A DNA stretch of 64,000 nt from CAZEAC01 sp964510065. GTDB lineage: Bacteria > Bdellovibrionota_C > UBA2361 > CAIXSY01. The stretch is taken from positions 3,898 through 67,897 of the forward strand of contig CAZEAC010000019.1 in assembly GCA_964510065.1 (NCBI GenBank), in the 5' to 3' direction. The notes under the pieces are model-generated. The model saw nothing but the letters and a program-made list of their open reading frames with translations, was not told the DNA's origin and ran no database searches. Position numbers and translations under genes: made by a program. Of the stretch, positions 1 through 8,047 are shown piece by piece (the stretch's first letter is position 1; every line of letters begins with the position of its first letter).

Positions 1-682
1 GCTGTTCTTCTGCGTTTCCAGACTCCTTCTCGATTACCGAAGCAAGGGTAAGTACTTCGTAGCGCGAAAGCTTTAGTTTGCTCGCCTGTTCGCTGTAGCT
101 AGAATCCCAGTGCTTGTCACCCTCTTCGAGCATCCGCCAGATAATATCTCGACCGACTACCGGCCGCGAAAAATAATAGGTCTCTGGAAACAGGTACCCT
201 TCAAAGCTTTGCGCTTTGATTCCCGCAGTCGCGAGCAGCGCAGGATCGACCACTGCACGATTAAAGTCCTCTTCTTTCATGAGCCCGGCCTGCTCAAGCG
301 CCTTGCCAATTTCCCACACAGATGTCCCCTCGCGCATCAGAACCGCACGTTTGAAGACATCACCAGAAAGAATCTTTGCAAGGACCTCACGCGGGGTCAT
401 CGCAGGGGCGAGTTCATACTCACCAGCTTTGATAAGCGTGTCCTTGTTAGAAAACCGCGCGAGCATATGCAGCGACCACCAGTAGCGCAAGATCCCCTTC
501 TCCTGAAGCTCGTGGCAGAGCTCTTTAAATTGGCGACCTGGCGCAACTTCAACAAGAGTCGGCTGTACGTTTGAAATATCGAGAGGCGAAAGGAATGCTT
601 TGTAGAGAAACAGAAAGGTAAGCAGTCCAGCAAGGAGAGGCGCAAGGAGAAACAAAGTCAGACGGAAAAGAAACCTATTCAT
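1..682 (-). CDS. mltG: Endolytic murein transglycosylase MltG (YceG), C-terminus beyond window
   Basis: Open reading frame on the minus strand running off the left edge; 227 residues are visible. It begins MNRFLFRLTLFLLAPLLAGL, one hydrophobic N-terminal membrane anchor, followed by the LysM-like YceG region (VAPGRQFKELCHEL) and then the catalytic YceG core, including FEGYLFPETYYF and LASVIEKESG, where the glutamate of the (I/V)EKE motif is the known catalytic acid of the family. MltG cleaves nascent peptidoglycan glycan strands at the inner membrane and so limits their length. The ATG overlaps the TGA of ruvX (ATGA), which suggests translational coupling. The mltG-ruvX pairing is common in bacteria. 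Only the last part of the catalytic domain is missing, because of the window edge. Confidence 0.93.
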   Translation of the reverse strand, partial: MNRFLFRLTLFLLAPLLAGLLTFLFLYKAFLSPLDISNVQPTLVEVAPGRQFKELCHELQEKGILRYWWSLHMLARFSNKDTLIKAGEYELAPAMTPREVLAKILSGDVFKRAVLMREGTSVWEIGKALEQAGLMKEEDFNRAVVDPALLATAGIKAQSFEGYLFPETYYFSRPVVGRDIIWRMLEEGDKHWDSSYSEQASKLKLSRYEVLTLASVIEKESGNAEEQ

Positions 683-1140
683 AGCGATCGCGACCCACTG
701 CCAGAATTATTGTCACCATTGGAATTAAGAACCGCACTCGAATCGAAAAAATTCTGGAGAATTATAGAGGCTGCCACGGCATCGATCATCCCCCCTTTCT
801 TGGACGGCGGCTCGCCACGCAAATTCAACCTTTGTTCTGCCTCAAAGCTTGTCGAATTCTCATCCACAAAGCGCGGTGTAATGCCCGTTCTTCTCTCTAA
901 TCGCCTACAAAAACTTCTTATTTTCGTCGCTTGGGCCGTTTCTTCACCAGAATCACTCAGTGGAATTCCAACGACGAGCTCTTTGACGCTCTTTTCTTCT
1001 ATTAATTCCAATATCCTAGCCTCGGCCTGGCCCTTTGCACGGTTATAGCAGCCTTCGGGGAAAGCAATACGCACCGTGCTATCACCAAGCGCTATGCCTA
1101 CCCGTTTATCTCCTACATCCAGCCCTAAAAGAAAGACCAT
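679..1140 (-). CDS. ruvX: YqgF/RuvX family RNase H-fold nuclease (putative Holliday junction resolvase)
   Basis: A 153-residue protein with the YqgF pattern: LGLDVGDKRVGIALGD at residues 5-20 (first acidic residue of the RNase H fold), VVGIPLSDSGEE in the middle, VDENSTSFEAE (family form DERxTTxxA, here with Asn for Arg) and a C-terminal IDAVAAS with the last acidic residue. The family acts in pre-16S rRNA 5' maturation and has been proposed as an alternative Holliday junction resolvase. The C-terminal tail after residue 135 (Asn/Ser/Gly rich) is not conserved in the family. It overlaps mltG by four bases and is probably the first gene of that leftward pair. Confidence 0.92.
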   Translation of the reverse strand: MVFLLGLDVGDKRVGIALGDSTVRIAFPEGCYNRAKGQAEARILELIEEKSVKELVVGIPLSDSGEETAQATKIRSFCRRLERRTGITPRFVDENSTSFEAEQRLNLRGEPPSKKGGMIDAVAASIILQNFFDSSAVLNSNGDNNSGSGSRSL

Positions 1141-1356
1141 GAGTTAATGGTACCAGATACCGATTATTGAATATAGGGAGAGAGACTTAAGCGTCCTGCC
1201 GCGTCTTCTACCGCAAACGAGATACGTATGCTGTAACGTATTGCGTTTTTCGTCCCACGGTTACGCGTCACGGGCTACGGCGCAATGAACTACAAATAAG
1301 AGTAGTTCAGGCGCGCACTTAGTATCTACTCGACGAGTGCATCTTGTGAAAAAATA

Positions 1357-2818
1357 GTGCTCTCGTTAGAGTGCCAGTCGCTGTTACTCATGGGATTTGT
1401 TGGATTTGAAATAAATAGCATCGTTCGCCCGGACGACGCTCGCGAAGGTCAGGAGGAAGAGCGCTCTTCTCTCTCGGCGTCAGCTATTTTCTTAGGGCTG
1501 CTCGCGCTTCTTGGCGTACTGTTCCTCTTTTTTGGTCCGCCGGTTTCCATTTTGTCTGGGGGCTCTGACGAAACAACTGAAATTCAGCCCGAAATCATCG
1601 AAACTAATGCCTCAGATATTAACGCACAGAGTTTTAGCACACAGCGCGCGCCGGCTTCCGCTTCTCAAAGCGAAGACAGTGATACCTCGAAACCCGCCCA
1701 TGTTGAATCAGGCAAGGTCAATTACCGCGTTCAACCAGGTGATACCTTAGCGAAAATCTGGAAACTTCATGGTGCTCCACAGTATGGCGGAATGCTTGCA
1801 GCGAAGGCCTGGGAGGATGTCGGCGTTCCGCGGAGACGAGCTTCATCTGAGTATTGTCGATGGTGATATTCAGCAGGTGACTCGGAAGCTCTCAAATGGT
1901 GACAAGCTTACGATCGAGGGCGATTCGAAAAACGGCTACAAAGCTGTGGTAAACGAGGCGCGCTTCAGCGAAGTAAGGAAAACCGTACATGGAGTAATTA
2001 CTACTTCTTTTGTTTCCGCGGCTCTTAAGGCCGGAGTTCCCTACTCTGCTATTGACGAGGTAGTTGATCTTCTTGGCAATCGGGTCGAGTTTCGAAAGGA
2101 TCTGCAGCCAGGCGACTCCTTTTCAATAACCTACACCCAGAGGCGCTGCGCTGAAACCGGAACGGAACAGGGCTTTCAGTCGATTATCTCTTCATCACTA
2201 TATAACTCAGGAAATCTCTATGCGGCCGTTCGCCATGTCGGTGCGGACGGCAAAGCGCGCTACTATGACGAGAGCGGAAATCTCGTCGGTAATTATTTCA
2301 TGCGCTATCCTTTGCAGTACTCACGAATTTCCTCGGCATTTAACGAAGCACGATTTCACCCGGTTCTGCAGAGAATTCGCCCGCATTACGGCGTCGATTT
2401 CGCGGCACCAATTGGTACGCCAGTTCGCGCTGTCGGCGATGGGGTCGTAAAAATCGCCGGGTTTCGTGGCGGTTCAGGACGAATGATCCAGATCGACCAC
2501 GGCGAAAGATACACTACCGCGTACCTTCATCTTTCAAAAATATCCGTTATACCGGGCTCTCGGGTACAGCGTGGACAGGTAATCGGCGCGGTTGGCATGA
2601 CCGGTCTTGCGACTGGGCCACATCTTCATTTCAGTCTTTATGATCGTGGTAAGTATATAGACCCCCTGTCCGCTCCACTTCCAATGATCGCCCCGCAAGG
2701 TGAAAAAATTCCATCTCAAATTCTCGCCGCGGAACTTGAATCAATTCGCATTGCACATCAGTCTGTGGTTCTCGCTTCGCTGCTTGGCACGCACCTTCCT
2801 CGCCTCGCGAACGGGTAA
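1357..2818 (+). CDS. LysM/M23 murein endopeptidase, interrupted by a frameshift near 1800-1830
   Basis: Two overlapping frames together make one protein. The first (1357-1866, GTG start; ATG at 1390 also possible) has a membrane anchor (ASAIFLGLLALLGVLFLFF), an acidic linker and a LysM start (YRVQPGDTLAKIWKLHG). The second frame (continuing to 2818) gives FRGDELHLSIVDGDIQQV, then the MepM/OapA-like middle domain and the M23 LytM domain with HPVLQRIRPHYGVDFAAPIG (zinc-binding His and Asp) and GPHLHF (catalytic and zinc His). The join falls at about 1810-1830, where the first frame runs EDVGV and the second resumes SAFRGDEL; one extra base explains it. Function: periplasmic cleavage of peptidoglycan cross-links. 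All zinc ligands are intact, so I favour a sequencing error over true loss, but a real pseudogene is possible. Confidence 0.82.
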
Positions 2819-2821
2819 CAA

Positions 2822-3580
2822 TCAGGCTTTCTTAATCAGAGTTTTTCCGAGCTGCAAAACAATGACTTTCCGCGGCTTCTTTACTATCCCCCAAAAAGGC
2901 ATATGCGCTCGCCAGCGTAGCACCGGTGAATTCAGCCCAGACTCACGGAACGCTCTTGATGCACGCGGATCAGTCATTGGCGTATAAAAAGTTCTATACT
3001 TTCTTGGCTTTTTCGCGAGGAGTGCCTCAACATCAGTATCAATCCACTCATTCAGTGTTGAATCAAAAATCTCCCAATCGCCGCCAACTTTTACTTCGAT
3101 AAGCCCATGCCAGCCATCATCGAGGCCGATCATACGCGATTCGAGGCCAAGCGCATCATTAATATACAGCTGGATTTCCGAATATACTCCACAATGAGAA
3201 GCAGGTGCCTTAACATACTTAAGAAGTGTGTTCGGGTAGTCGTCGACTTTATTGTAAGGCACTGCGGTGTGAACAAGATACATAACAAACAGCGCCTTAA
3301 GACGTTGCGGGTCATTCTCCGAAAAAACTAAAGCAAGGCGCCGAGCGTTTTTGTCGAAATAACGTCCCAATCGAGCCAGCGCCTCGGCTTCAGTCTTTGA
3401 GTTGCCAACAATTGTAGCGAGAGAATCCACCATAAGCGGCATCTCCCCGCTCCAGACCATTTGCTCAGGCCGGGGGTGGATCGGCTCCAACACCTGCGGC
3501 CGAAAACCATCTATCAAGAGCGCTCCCAAAGCACTCAAGAGAAATATCGTCAATATGAAGACACGCAATGACATTTTCAT
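2822..3580 (-). CDS. Exported transglutaminase-like cysteine peptidase-fold protein
   Basis: A 252-residue protein (start at MKMSLRVF; a GTG at 3613 would add 11 residues) with an N-terminal hydrophobic segment (VFILTIFLLSALGALLI) acting as signal or anchor. The core contains the Cys-His-Asp order of transglutaminase-like proteins: ASHCGVYSEIQLYIN (Cys), DDGWHGLIEVKVGG (His) and WEIFDSTLNEW (Asp). These motifs support the fold; the substrate is unknown. The C-terminal 60 residues are basic. It is convergent with the M23 gene, with three bases between the stop codons, so the two are unlikely to be co-transcribed. Confidence 0.75.
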   Translation of the reverse strand: MKMSLRVFILTIFLLSALGALLIDGFRPQVLEPIHPRPEQMVWSGEMPLMVDSLATIVGNSKTEAEALARLGRYFDKNARRLALVFSENDPQRLKALFVMYLVHTAVPYNKVDDYPNTLLKYVKAPASHCGVYSEIQLYINDALGLESRMIGLDDGWHGLIEVKVGGDWEIFDSTLNEWIDTDVEALLAKKPRKYRTFYTPMTDPRASRAFRESGLNSPVLRWRAHMPFWGIVKKPRKVIVLQLGKTLIKKA

Positions 3581-3799
3581 GCTAGAATTCGAAGCAGGTA
3601 CCATGCCATTCACGGAGAGTCGAAATTTTTAAAAGCAACCAATTTTGTTACCGAGACGTTTGCGATTTTTATCTCTTTGTGATCTGTTCGTGAGAATTGA
3701 AGAGGCCCAGAGCAACATTGAACATAAATAGTCGATTTTCCGCGGGAACATCTACTGGCTCTTGCAGTTTTCGCCGGCCGCATTCTTAGGAGTTCGAAT

Positions 3800-5080
3800 A
3801 TGTCGAAAAGTTCGACCATCTCTGTTCTTATCACCGGCTCGGAGATCACCGACGGCCGAGTCGTCGATACCAACGCAAATCTCATTGCGCGCCACGCATT
3901 TGACTTGGGCATAAAGTTCGATCATTTTCTCGCATGCGATGATTCTTTCGAGTCAATTAAGCGCTCGATAACTTTTCTCCTTGAGCATTCGACCATACTT
4001 ATCGTCTCAGGAGGGCTTGGTCCGACATCTGACGATTGTACTCGCGAGGCGATTGCCGATCTCTTTTGCTGCCCACTCGAAGAAGACAAGGATGCGCTCA
4101 ATGCTCTAGAAGAGCTCTATCGAGCTCGGCGACGTCGAATGGATCAGAGCAACATGAAGCAAGCGACTTTTCCAAGGGGCGCGCAGGTAATCTCGAATCC
4201 AGTGGGAACCGCTGCGGCGTTCGAGCTCGGCGTACAGCACCAAGGAACTCCACGTGTAATCTTTGCGCTGCCTGGCGTGCCGCATGAATTTGAACGAATC
4301 TTCACCGATTCGCTGCTCGCAAAGCTGCGTGAAACACAGGTCAACAAGCCTCCTACGCATCATACTTTTCTGAGGGTATTCGGACTTCCCGAATCAACGG
4401 TTGGCGAGCGCGTCAAAGGCACGGGCGTCCCGGCAGAAATACAGGTATCTTACCGGGCCCATTTTCCTGAGATTCAGCTATTATTCAAATCAACTAATCA
4501 GACGTTGCTTCAAGAGTGGCTGCCGCGCATAGAGCAAGCGCTCGGTTCCGATTTTATTTTTTCACGAGATCCCGGACGGTCCCTCGAGCAGGAAGTTCAC
4601 GATCTTCTTCTTGAAAGATGTGCAACTATCGCTACCGCAGAGTCGTGCACCGCCGGTATGATAAGTACACTGCTTACTTCGTGCGCAGGCTCTTCAAATT
4701 ATTTTCTTGGCGGCGAATTGCTTTACAGCAACAAAGCAAAGAGCTCTGTCCTTAGAGTGCCGCATGAGACTCTTCAAACTCATGGAGCGGTAAGTCATGA
4801 GGTCGCCAGGTCGCTCGCGCAAGCAGCGAAGGATCAATTCGGATCGAGCTATGCCATTTCAATTACCGGTATCTCTGGTCCTGGGGGCGGAAGCGAAGAG
4901 AAGCCAGTTGGAACTTTCTTTGTCGGAGTCGCCACCGCAGATGAACTTTCGAGCTACCGTTTTTATTTTCCCGGAGAGCGCTGGCGCACTCGCATATACG
5001 AAGCACATATGGCACTCGACGTCCTTCGCCGCACTCTTTTGAAGCTGCCAATTCGACAATCTCAGGCTTTGGAAAGATAA
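3800..5080 (+). CDS. cinA: CinA, nicotinamide-nucleotide amidohydrolase
   Basis: A 426-residue, full-length two-domain CinA. The N-terminal MoaB/MogA-like domain shows ITGSEITDGRVVDTN and VSGGLGPTSDDCTREAIA; the C-terminal amidohydrolase domain shows TIATAESCTAGMIS, YSNKAKSSVL and ISITGISGPGGGSEEKPVGT. The family deamidates nicotinamide mononucleotide in NAD recycling, and the N-terminal domain is linked to ADP-ribose or molybdopterin-type binding. The start is supported by GGAG seven bases upstream (taggagttcgaat before ATG). The methyltransferase gene begins five bases after its stop, so the two probably share a transcript. The 220 bases before it show no gene. Confidence 0.95.
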   Translation: MSKSSTISVLITGSEITDGRVVDTNANLIARHAFDLGIKFDHFLACDDSFESIKRSITFLLEHSTILIVSGGLGPTSDDCTREAIADLFCCPLEEDKDALNALEELYRARRRRMDQSNMKQATFPRGAQVISNPVGTAAAFELGVQHQGTPRVIFALPGVPHEFERIFTDSLLAKLRETQVNKPPTHHTFLRVFGLPESTVGERVKGTGVPAEIQVSYRAHFPEIQLLFKSTNQTLLQEWLPRIEQALGSDFIFSRDPGRSLEQEVHDLLLERCATIATAESCTAGMISTLLTSCAGSSNYFLGGELLYSNKAKSSVLRVPHETLQTHGAVSHEVARSLAQAAKDQFGSSYAISITGISGPGGGSEEKPVGTFFVGVATADELSSYRFYFPGERWRTRIYEAHMALDVLRRTLLKLPIRQSQALER

Positions 5081-5085
5081 TCGAG

Positions 5086-6501
5086 ATGAAAGCGCAGGTA
5101 CTGGATCTCGCCTATGGCGGAAGTTTTGTCACGAAGATACTTGAAGGCGAGCATGCAGGCATGAAGTGTTTCGTTCGCGAAGCTATCCCTGGCGAAACAG
5201 TAGAGGTTCAAATAACTAGTCAGAAACAGAACTTCGCCGAAGGGGTGATTCAAGAACTTGTTTCAGTCAGCCAATCACGAGTGAGCGCACCCTGCCCCTA
5301 TTTTGGAAGCTGCGGAGGGTGTGACCTTCAACACATGACGCTATCCGCGCAGCGTGATGCAAAGCTCGAAATGGTACGTGGAACTCTTCTTCGCCAAGGA
5401 AAAATACTACCGCAGAAAGGCGTGTCGCTAATTGGTGCGGAACTTCCCGGCCTGGGCTACCGAAATCGAATCGCACTCCATCTCGATACTGCAGGAGCGC
5501 TTGGATTCTATCGCGTCAAAAGCGGAACAGTGGTTCCAATTGAGCACTGTCTTATTGCATCGGAGAGAATCAATAGAGCATTAGCTCAATTTCGTCCCTT
5601 CGCGCAGAGATTATCGCGATACGTTGCTGCGATAGCATTTGAGGAGCACGGCGACACGGTCGTCGCAACACTCAAAATGCGCGAACAGGCAGATTTGCCC
5701 AACTCAATTAGAGAGGAGCTAGCGCTAGTATTCTCCGCGCTTAGGATTGAAAAAACTGGCCGCGTGCTTCGCGAAGCTCACGATGAGCTTGAGCATCCAG
5801 CCCGCAAATCTCACCAGGGTTCGTCGCGAGGCGAGCGAGATGCCTGTAAATCCGAAGGAATCTGCCGGAGCGAGGGCGGAGGCAGCCTAAAAGGCTATCG
5901 AGCACTCGCGACAAGGATTCCGCAGGAGTTACAGGTAGATCGCTCGTCGGAGCAGGACTCTGGTGAGATTTACGGGCTAGGCCACTTTGCTCAGGTAAAT
6001 GAATCTGGCAACGATATTCTCCGGAACGAAATTTTTGAAGAGCTTCGATCAGCTTCTACGTTGACTGAATTTTACGCCGGAAGCGGAAATCTGTCGCTGA
6101 ATCTCGCAAAAGCGGGTGTTCGAGTTCACGCGATCGAAGTCGATCCGATTCTTGTCGAGCAAGGGAGAAAATTTGCTTCGGCATCTGGCATTGAAGCTCA
6201 CTTGAGTTTTTTTCAATCAAGCGCCGAGAAGTACATTAAAAACAATTCCGTCGCTGGCTGTGTATTGCTCGATCCGCCTCGCGCCGGAGCCAAAGAGCTG
6301 GCCAAGGCATTCGATCCGCTAAAGATTCCGCGTATCGTGTATGTTAGCTGTAATCTTCCGACCCTTACTCGCGATCTTATGAGCCTTTCTGCACGCGGCT
6401 TTGTAGTACAAAGCGTCAAGGTATTAGATATGTTTTCACAAACTCATCATGTCGAAACCATTACGCTATTACACGGACTCGGTGCTACGCCAAATTCTTA
6501 G
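5086..6501 (+). CDS. TrmA/RlmD-family RNA (uracil-5)-methyltransferase with an in-frame palindromic insert
   Basis: A 471-residue SAM-dependent methyltransferase of the RumA/RlmD group. It has an N-terminal TRAM domain (residues 1-60), an iron-sulfur site with Cys70, Cys76 and Cys79 (CPYFGSCGGCDLQHM) plus a fourth Cys at about 162 (EHCLIA), the SAM-binding loop EFYAGSGNLSLNLAK, the DPPRAG motif and the catalytic cysteine in VYVSCNLPTLTRDL, ending with HHVETITLL. This fits m5U methylation of 23S rRNA, but the exact position cannot be told from sequence. Residues 238-298 are a polar, low-complexity stretch absent from typical members; its DNA (5799-5978) is one large imperfect palindrome of exactly 60 codons, listed separately. 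The flanking motifs are intact, so the protein may still work. Confidence 0.9.
   Translation: MKAQVLDLAYGGSFVTKILEGEHAGMKCFVREAIPGETVEVQITSQKQNFAEGVIQELVSVSQSRVSAPCPYFGSCGGCDLQHMTLSAQRDAKLEMVRGTLLRQGKILPQKGVSLIGAELPGLGYRNRIALHLDTAGALGFYRVKSGTVVPIEHCLIASERINRALAQFRPFAQRLSRYVAAIAFEEHGDTVVATLKMREQADLPNSIREELALVFSALRIEKTGRVLREAHDELEHPARKSHQGSSRGERDACKSEGICRSEGGGSLKGYRALATRIPQELQVDRSSEQDSGEIYGLGHFAQVNESGNDILRNEIFEELRSASTLTEFYAGSGNLSLNLAKAGVRVHAIEVDPILVEQGRKFASASGIEAHLSFFQSSAEKYIKNNSVAGCVLLDPPRAGAKELAKAFDPLKIPRIVYVSCNLPTLTRDLMSLSARGFVVQSVKVLDMFSQTHHVETITLLHGLGATPNS
5799..5978. repeat. Palindromic element inserted in frame in the RNA methyltransferase gene
   Basis: A 180-base segment whose two arms are inverted copies. 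The left arm begins AGCCCGCAAATCTCACCAG and the reverse complement of the right end reads AGCCCGTAAATCTCACCAG. The match continues inward, with gaps and substitutions, through CGAGCGA, CCTGTAA and GGAATC blocks. The length is a multiple of three and both strands lack an in-frame stop in the host frame, so it adds about 60 residues between the strand ending GRVLREAHDELE and GHFAQVN. This resembles the palindromic elements known inside Rickettsia protein genes in style only; no sequence relation is claimed. Confidence 0.75.
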
Positions 6502-6581
6502 AACCTGCGTAAAACATCTGATTTTTCGGCCTTCGTGAGCCAAGAGATAAAGCTTGGCCAAGTTCTGACGACAAAAGTTGC

Positions 6582-6995
6582 ATGGCAACAGTTCTACTTA
6601 TCGATGAGAGTCTCGATAGCGGTAGTATAATTTCGGATATTCTTGATAAGGCCGGCTACAACGTCGTGCTTACCATAGAGCCTGCACGTGCGCTCGAGCT
6701 GTGCTCGGACATCAATTTCGACGTTATTCTTTGTGACCTCTGTCTTCGCGAAAAGCCACATAAAAAGGCCGGCTCGCTACTTACCGGCATGGATACTCTT
6801 TGGCGATTAGTTGATCAGAACCCTAAGCTTCCAATAGTTGCAATGAGCAAGCACCTTGACCAAAGTACGCTTGAAGCGATTAAAAAACTTGGAGTCTTTG
6901 GCGCAGTTTCGCACCCCCTGGAGAGCCGAAATATTCTTGAAGTTGTCGAAGCGGCGCTTGTCCGTTATGAGCCGGCCGAGCGAGTGGCAATGTAG
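6582..6995 (+). CDS. Single-domain response-regulator receiver protein with altered lysine site
   Basis: A 137-residue stand-alone receiver domain. VLLIDES near residue 4 supplies the acidic pair (Asp8, Glu9), FDVILCDLCL supplies the phospho-acceptor aspartate (about residue 52), and IVAMSKH gives the conserved Ser/Thr. The invariant lysine of the usual KP pair is replaced by His (GAVSHPLES). There is no output domain. Phosphotransfer may therefore be weak or signalled differently. No histidine kinase gene lies next to it; upstream is the RNA methyltransferase 80 bases away and downstream a hydrolase. No strong ribosome binding site is visible before the ATG. Confidence 0.8.
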   Translation: MATVLLIDESLDSGSIISDILDKAGYNVVLTIEPARALELCSDINFDVILCDLCLREKPHKKAGSLLTGMDTLWRLVDQNPKLPIVAMSKHLDQSTLEAIKKLGVFGAVSHPLESRNILEVVEAALVRYEPAERVAM

Positions 6996-7047
6996 CGATT
7001 CAACGTACAGATAGCCAAACAAAGTCTTTGCCTGATAATGTTCCTTG

Positions 7048-7893
7048 ATGACTACATTGCTGAAACGCCTCCTTGGAGGATTTGTCGTTGTTGCTCTGGT
7101 ATCATACCTCCTCACTGCTGCCGCGCTCTATTTCGTCCAGGACTATCTTCTCTTTCCGGCGATTGCTTTCGACAAGGGCACTCCCTTTCCTCTGCCACCT
7201 CCCGGCATCGATAGATTTACGGCAAACACTGCCGACGGAGAGACGCTTGAGGTCTGGACCAATTGGAAGAGAGAGAAGCCAACAAATTTTGTAGCATTAA
7301 TCTTCCACGGGAATGGCGAGACTGTAGCCGATAAGAACTTTCTCGGCTTTTTCGAGGAGCTGGGCGTCGGCGCGTTCACTTTTGACTACCGCGGCTTTGG
7401 CAAATCGAGCGGCTGGCCCAGCGAGGAGGGAATATATCTCGATGCAGATTCAGTGTGGCGAGCGGTTTCTACAATGACTGGTAGTAATGAAAAGCAGCTA
7501 ATAATCCTTGGAAACTCGATTGGTAGCGGTCCCGCGGCGTACCTCGCAAAGAAACTAAGGCCCAAAGCGCTGATTCTTCTCGCCGGCTACTCAGATATAC
7601 CATCGGTTGTCGAAACAATGCCGTTGCACGCACCATTTCGATTTCTCCTGCGCTACCGCTTCCCTACCTCTGAGTATCTGCAAGATTTATCCGATACATG
7701 CACGGTTCTCGCACACGGGATGCGCGATGCCACAATTCCGTTTAGCCATCTGGCGAAGCTCGAGTCAAGCATATCTTCCAAATACCAACCAAGGATTATC
7801 ATTTCCGAGAGCGCCGGACATAATAATCTTTATTATGCGGTCAAAGACCGGCTCAAAGCCGCGACTATAGAGTGTTTGCGGGAAAACAGCTAA
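7048..7893 (+). CDS. Membrane-anchored alpha/beta hydrolase (BEM46/ABHD13-like)
   Basis: A 281-residue protein with an N-terminal membrane anchor (GGFVVVALVSYLLTAAALYFV) and an alpha/beta hydrolase domain. VALIFHGNGE gives the oxyanion-hole HGN, FDYRGFGKS follows, and ILGNSIGSGPA is the nucleophile elbow (Ser in GNSIG). MRDATIPFSHL carries the acidic residue and SAGHNNLYY the catalytic His. This set is typical of BEM46-like hydrolases of unknown substrate. A TTG directly before the ATG could add one residue. The stop codon lies at the edge of repeat copy A1. Confidence 0.85.
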   Translation: MTTLLKRLLGGFVVVALVSYLLTAAALYFVQDYLLFPAIAFDKGTPFPLPPPGIDRFTANTADGETLEVWTNWKREKPTNFVALIFHGNGETVADKNFLGFFEELGVGAFTFDYRGFGKSSGWPSEEGIYLDADSVWRAVSTMTGSNEKQLIILGNSIGSGPAAYLAKKLRPKALILLAGYSDIPSVVETMPLHAPFRFLLRYRFPTSEYLQDLSDTCTVLAHGMRDATIPFSHLAKLESSISSKYQPRIIISESAGHNNLYYAVKDRLKAATIECLRENS

Positions 7894-8047
7894 CTAGTAC
7901 GCTGTAACCAAAATAACTTATCTTTAGTCTCGGTCCTCACTCGGTGCCCTCCGAGTCTCTGTGGTTTATTTTTCTTAAAAAGACCACAGAGACACAGAGA
8001 ACACCGAGATAGGGAGTAGTGAGAAAAGTTCGGTTACAGAGTACTAG
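7894..8047. repeat. Palindromic repeat family A, copy A1
   Basis: An imperfect inverted repeat bounded by CTAG on both sides. The left end reads CTAGTACGCTGTAACC and the complement of the right end CTAGTACTCTGTAACC. The centre is a strong hairpin: tctctgtggttta paired with agaccacagagacacagag. The same core recurs at about 18.7, 23.85, 49.7 and 55.0 kb. The right CTAG supplies the TAG stop codon of the leftward class V PLP enzyme gene. Confidence 0.9.
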
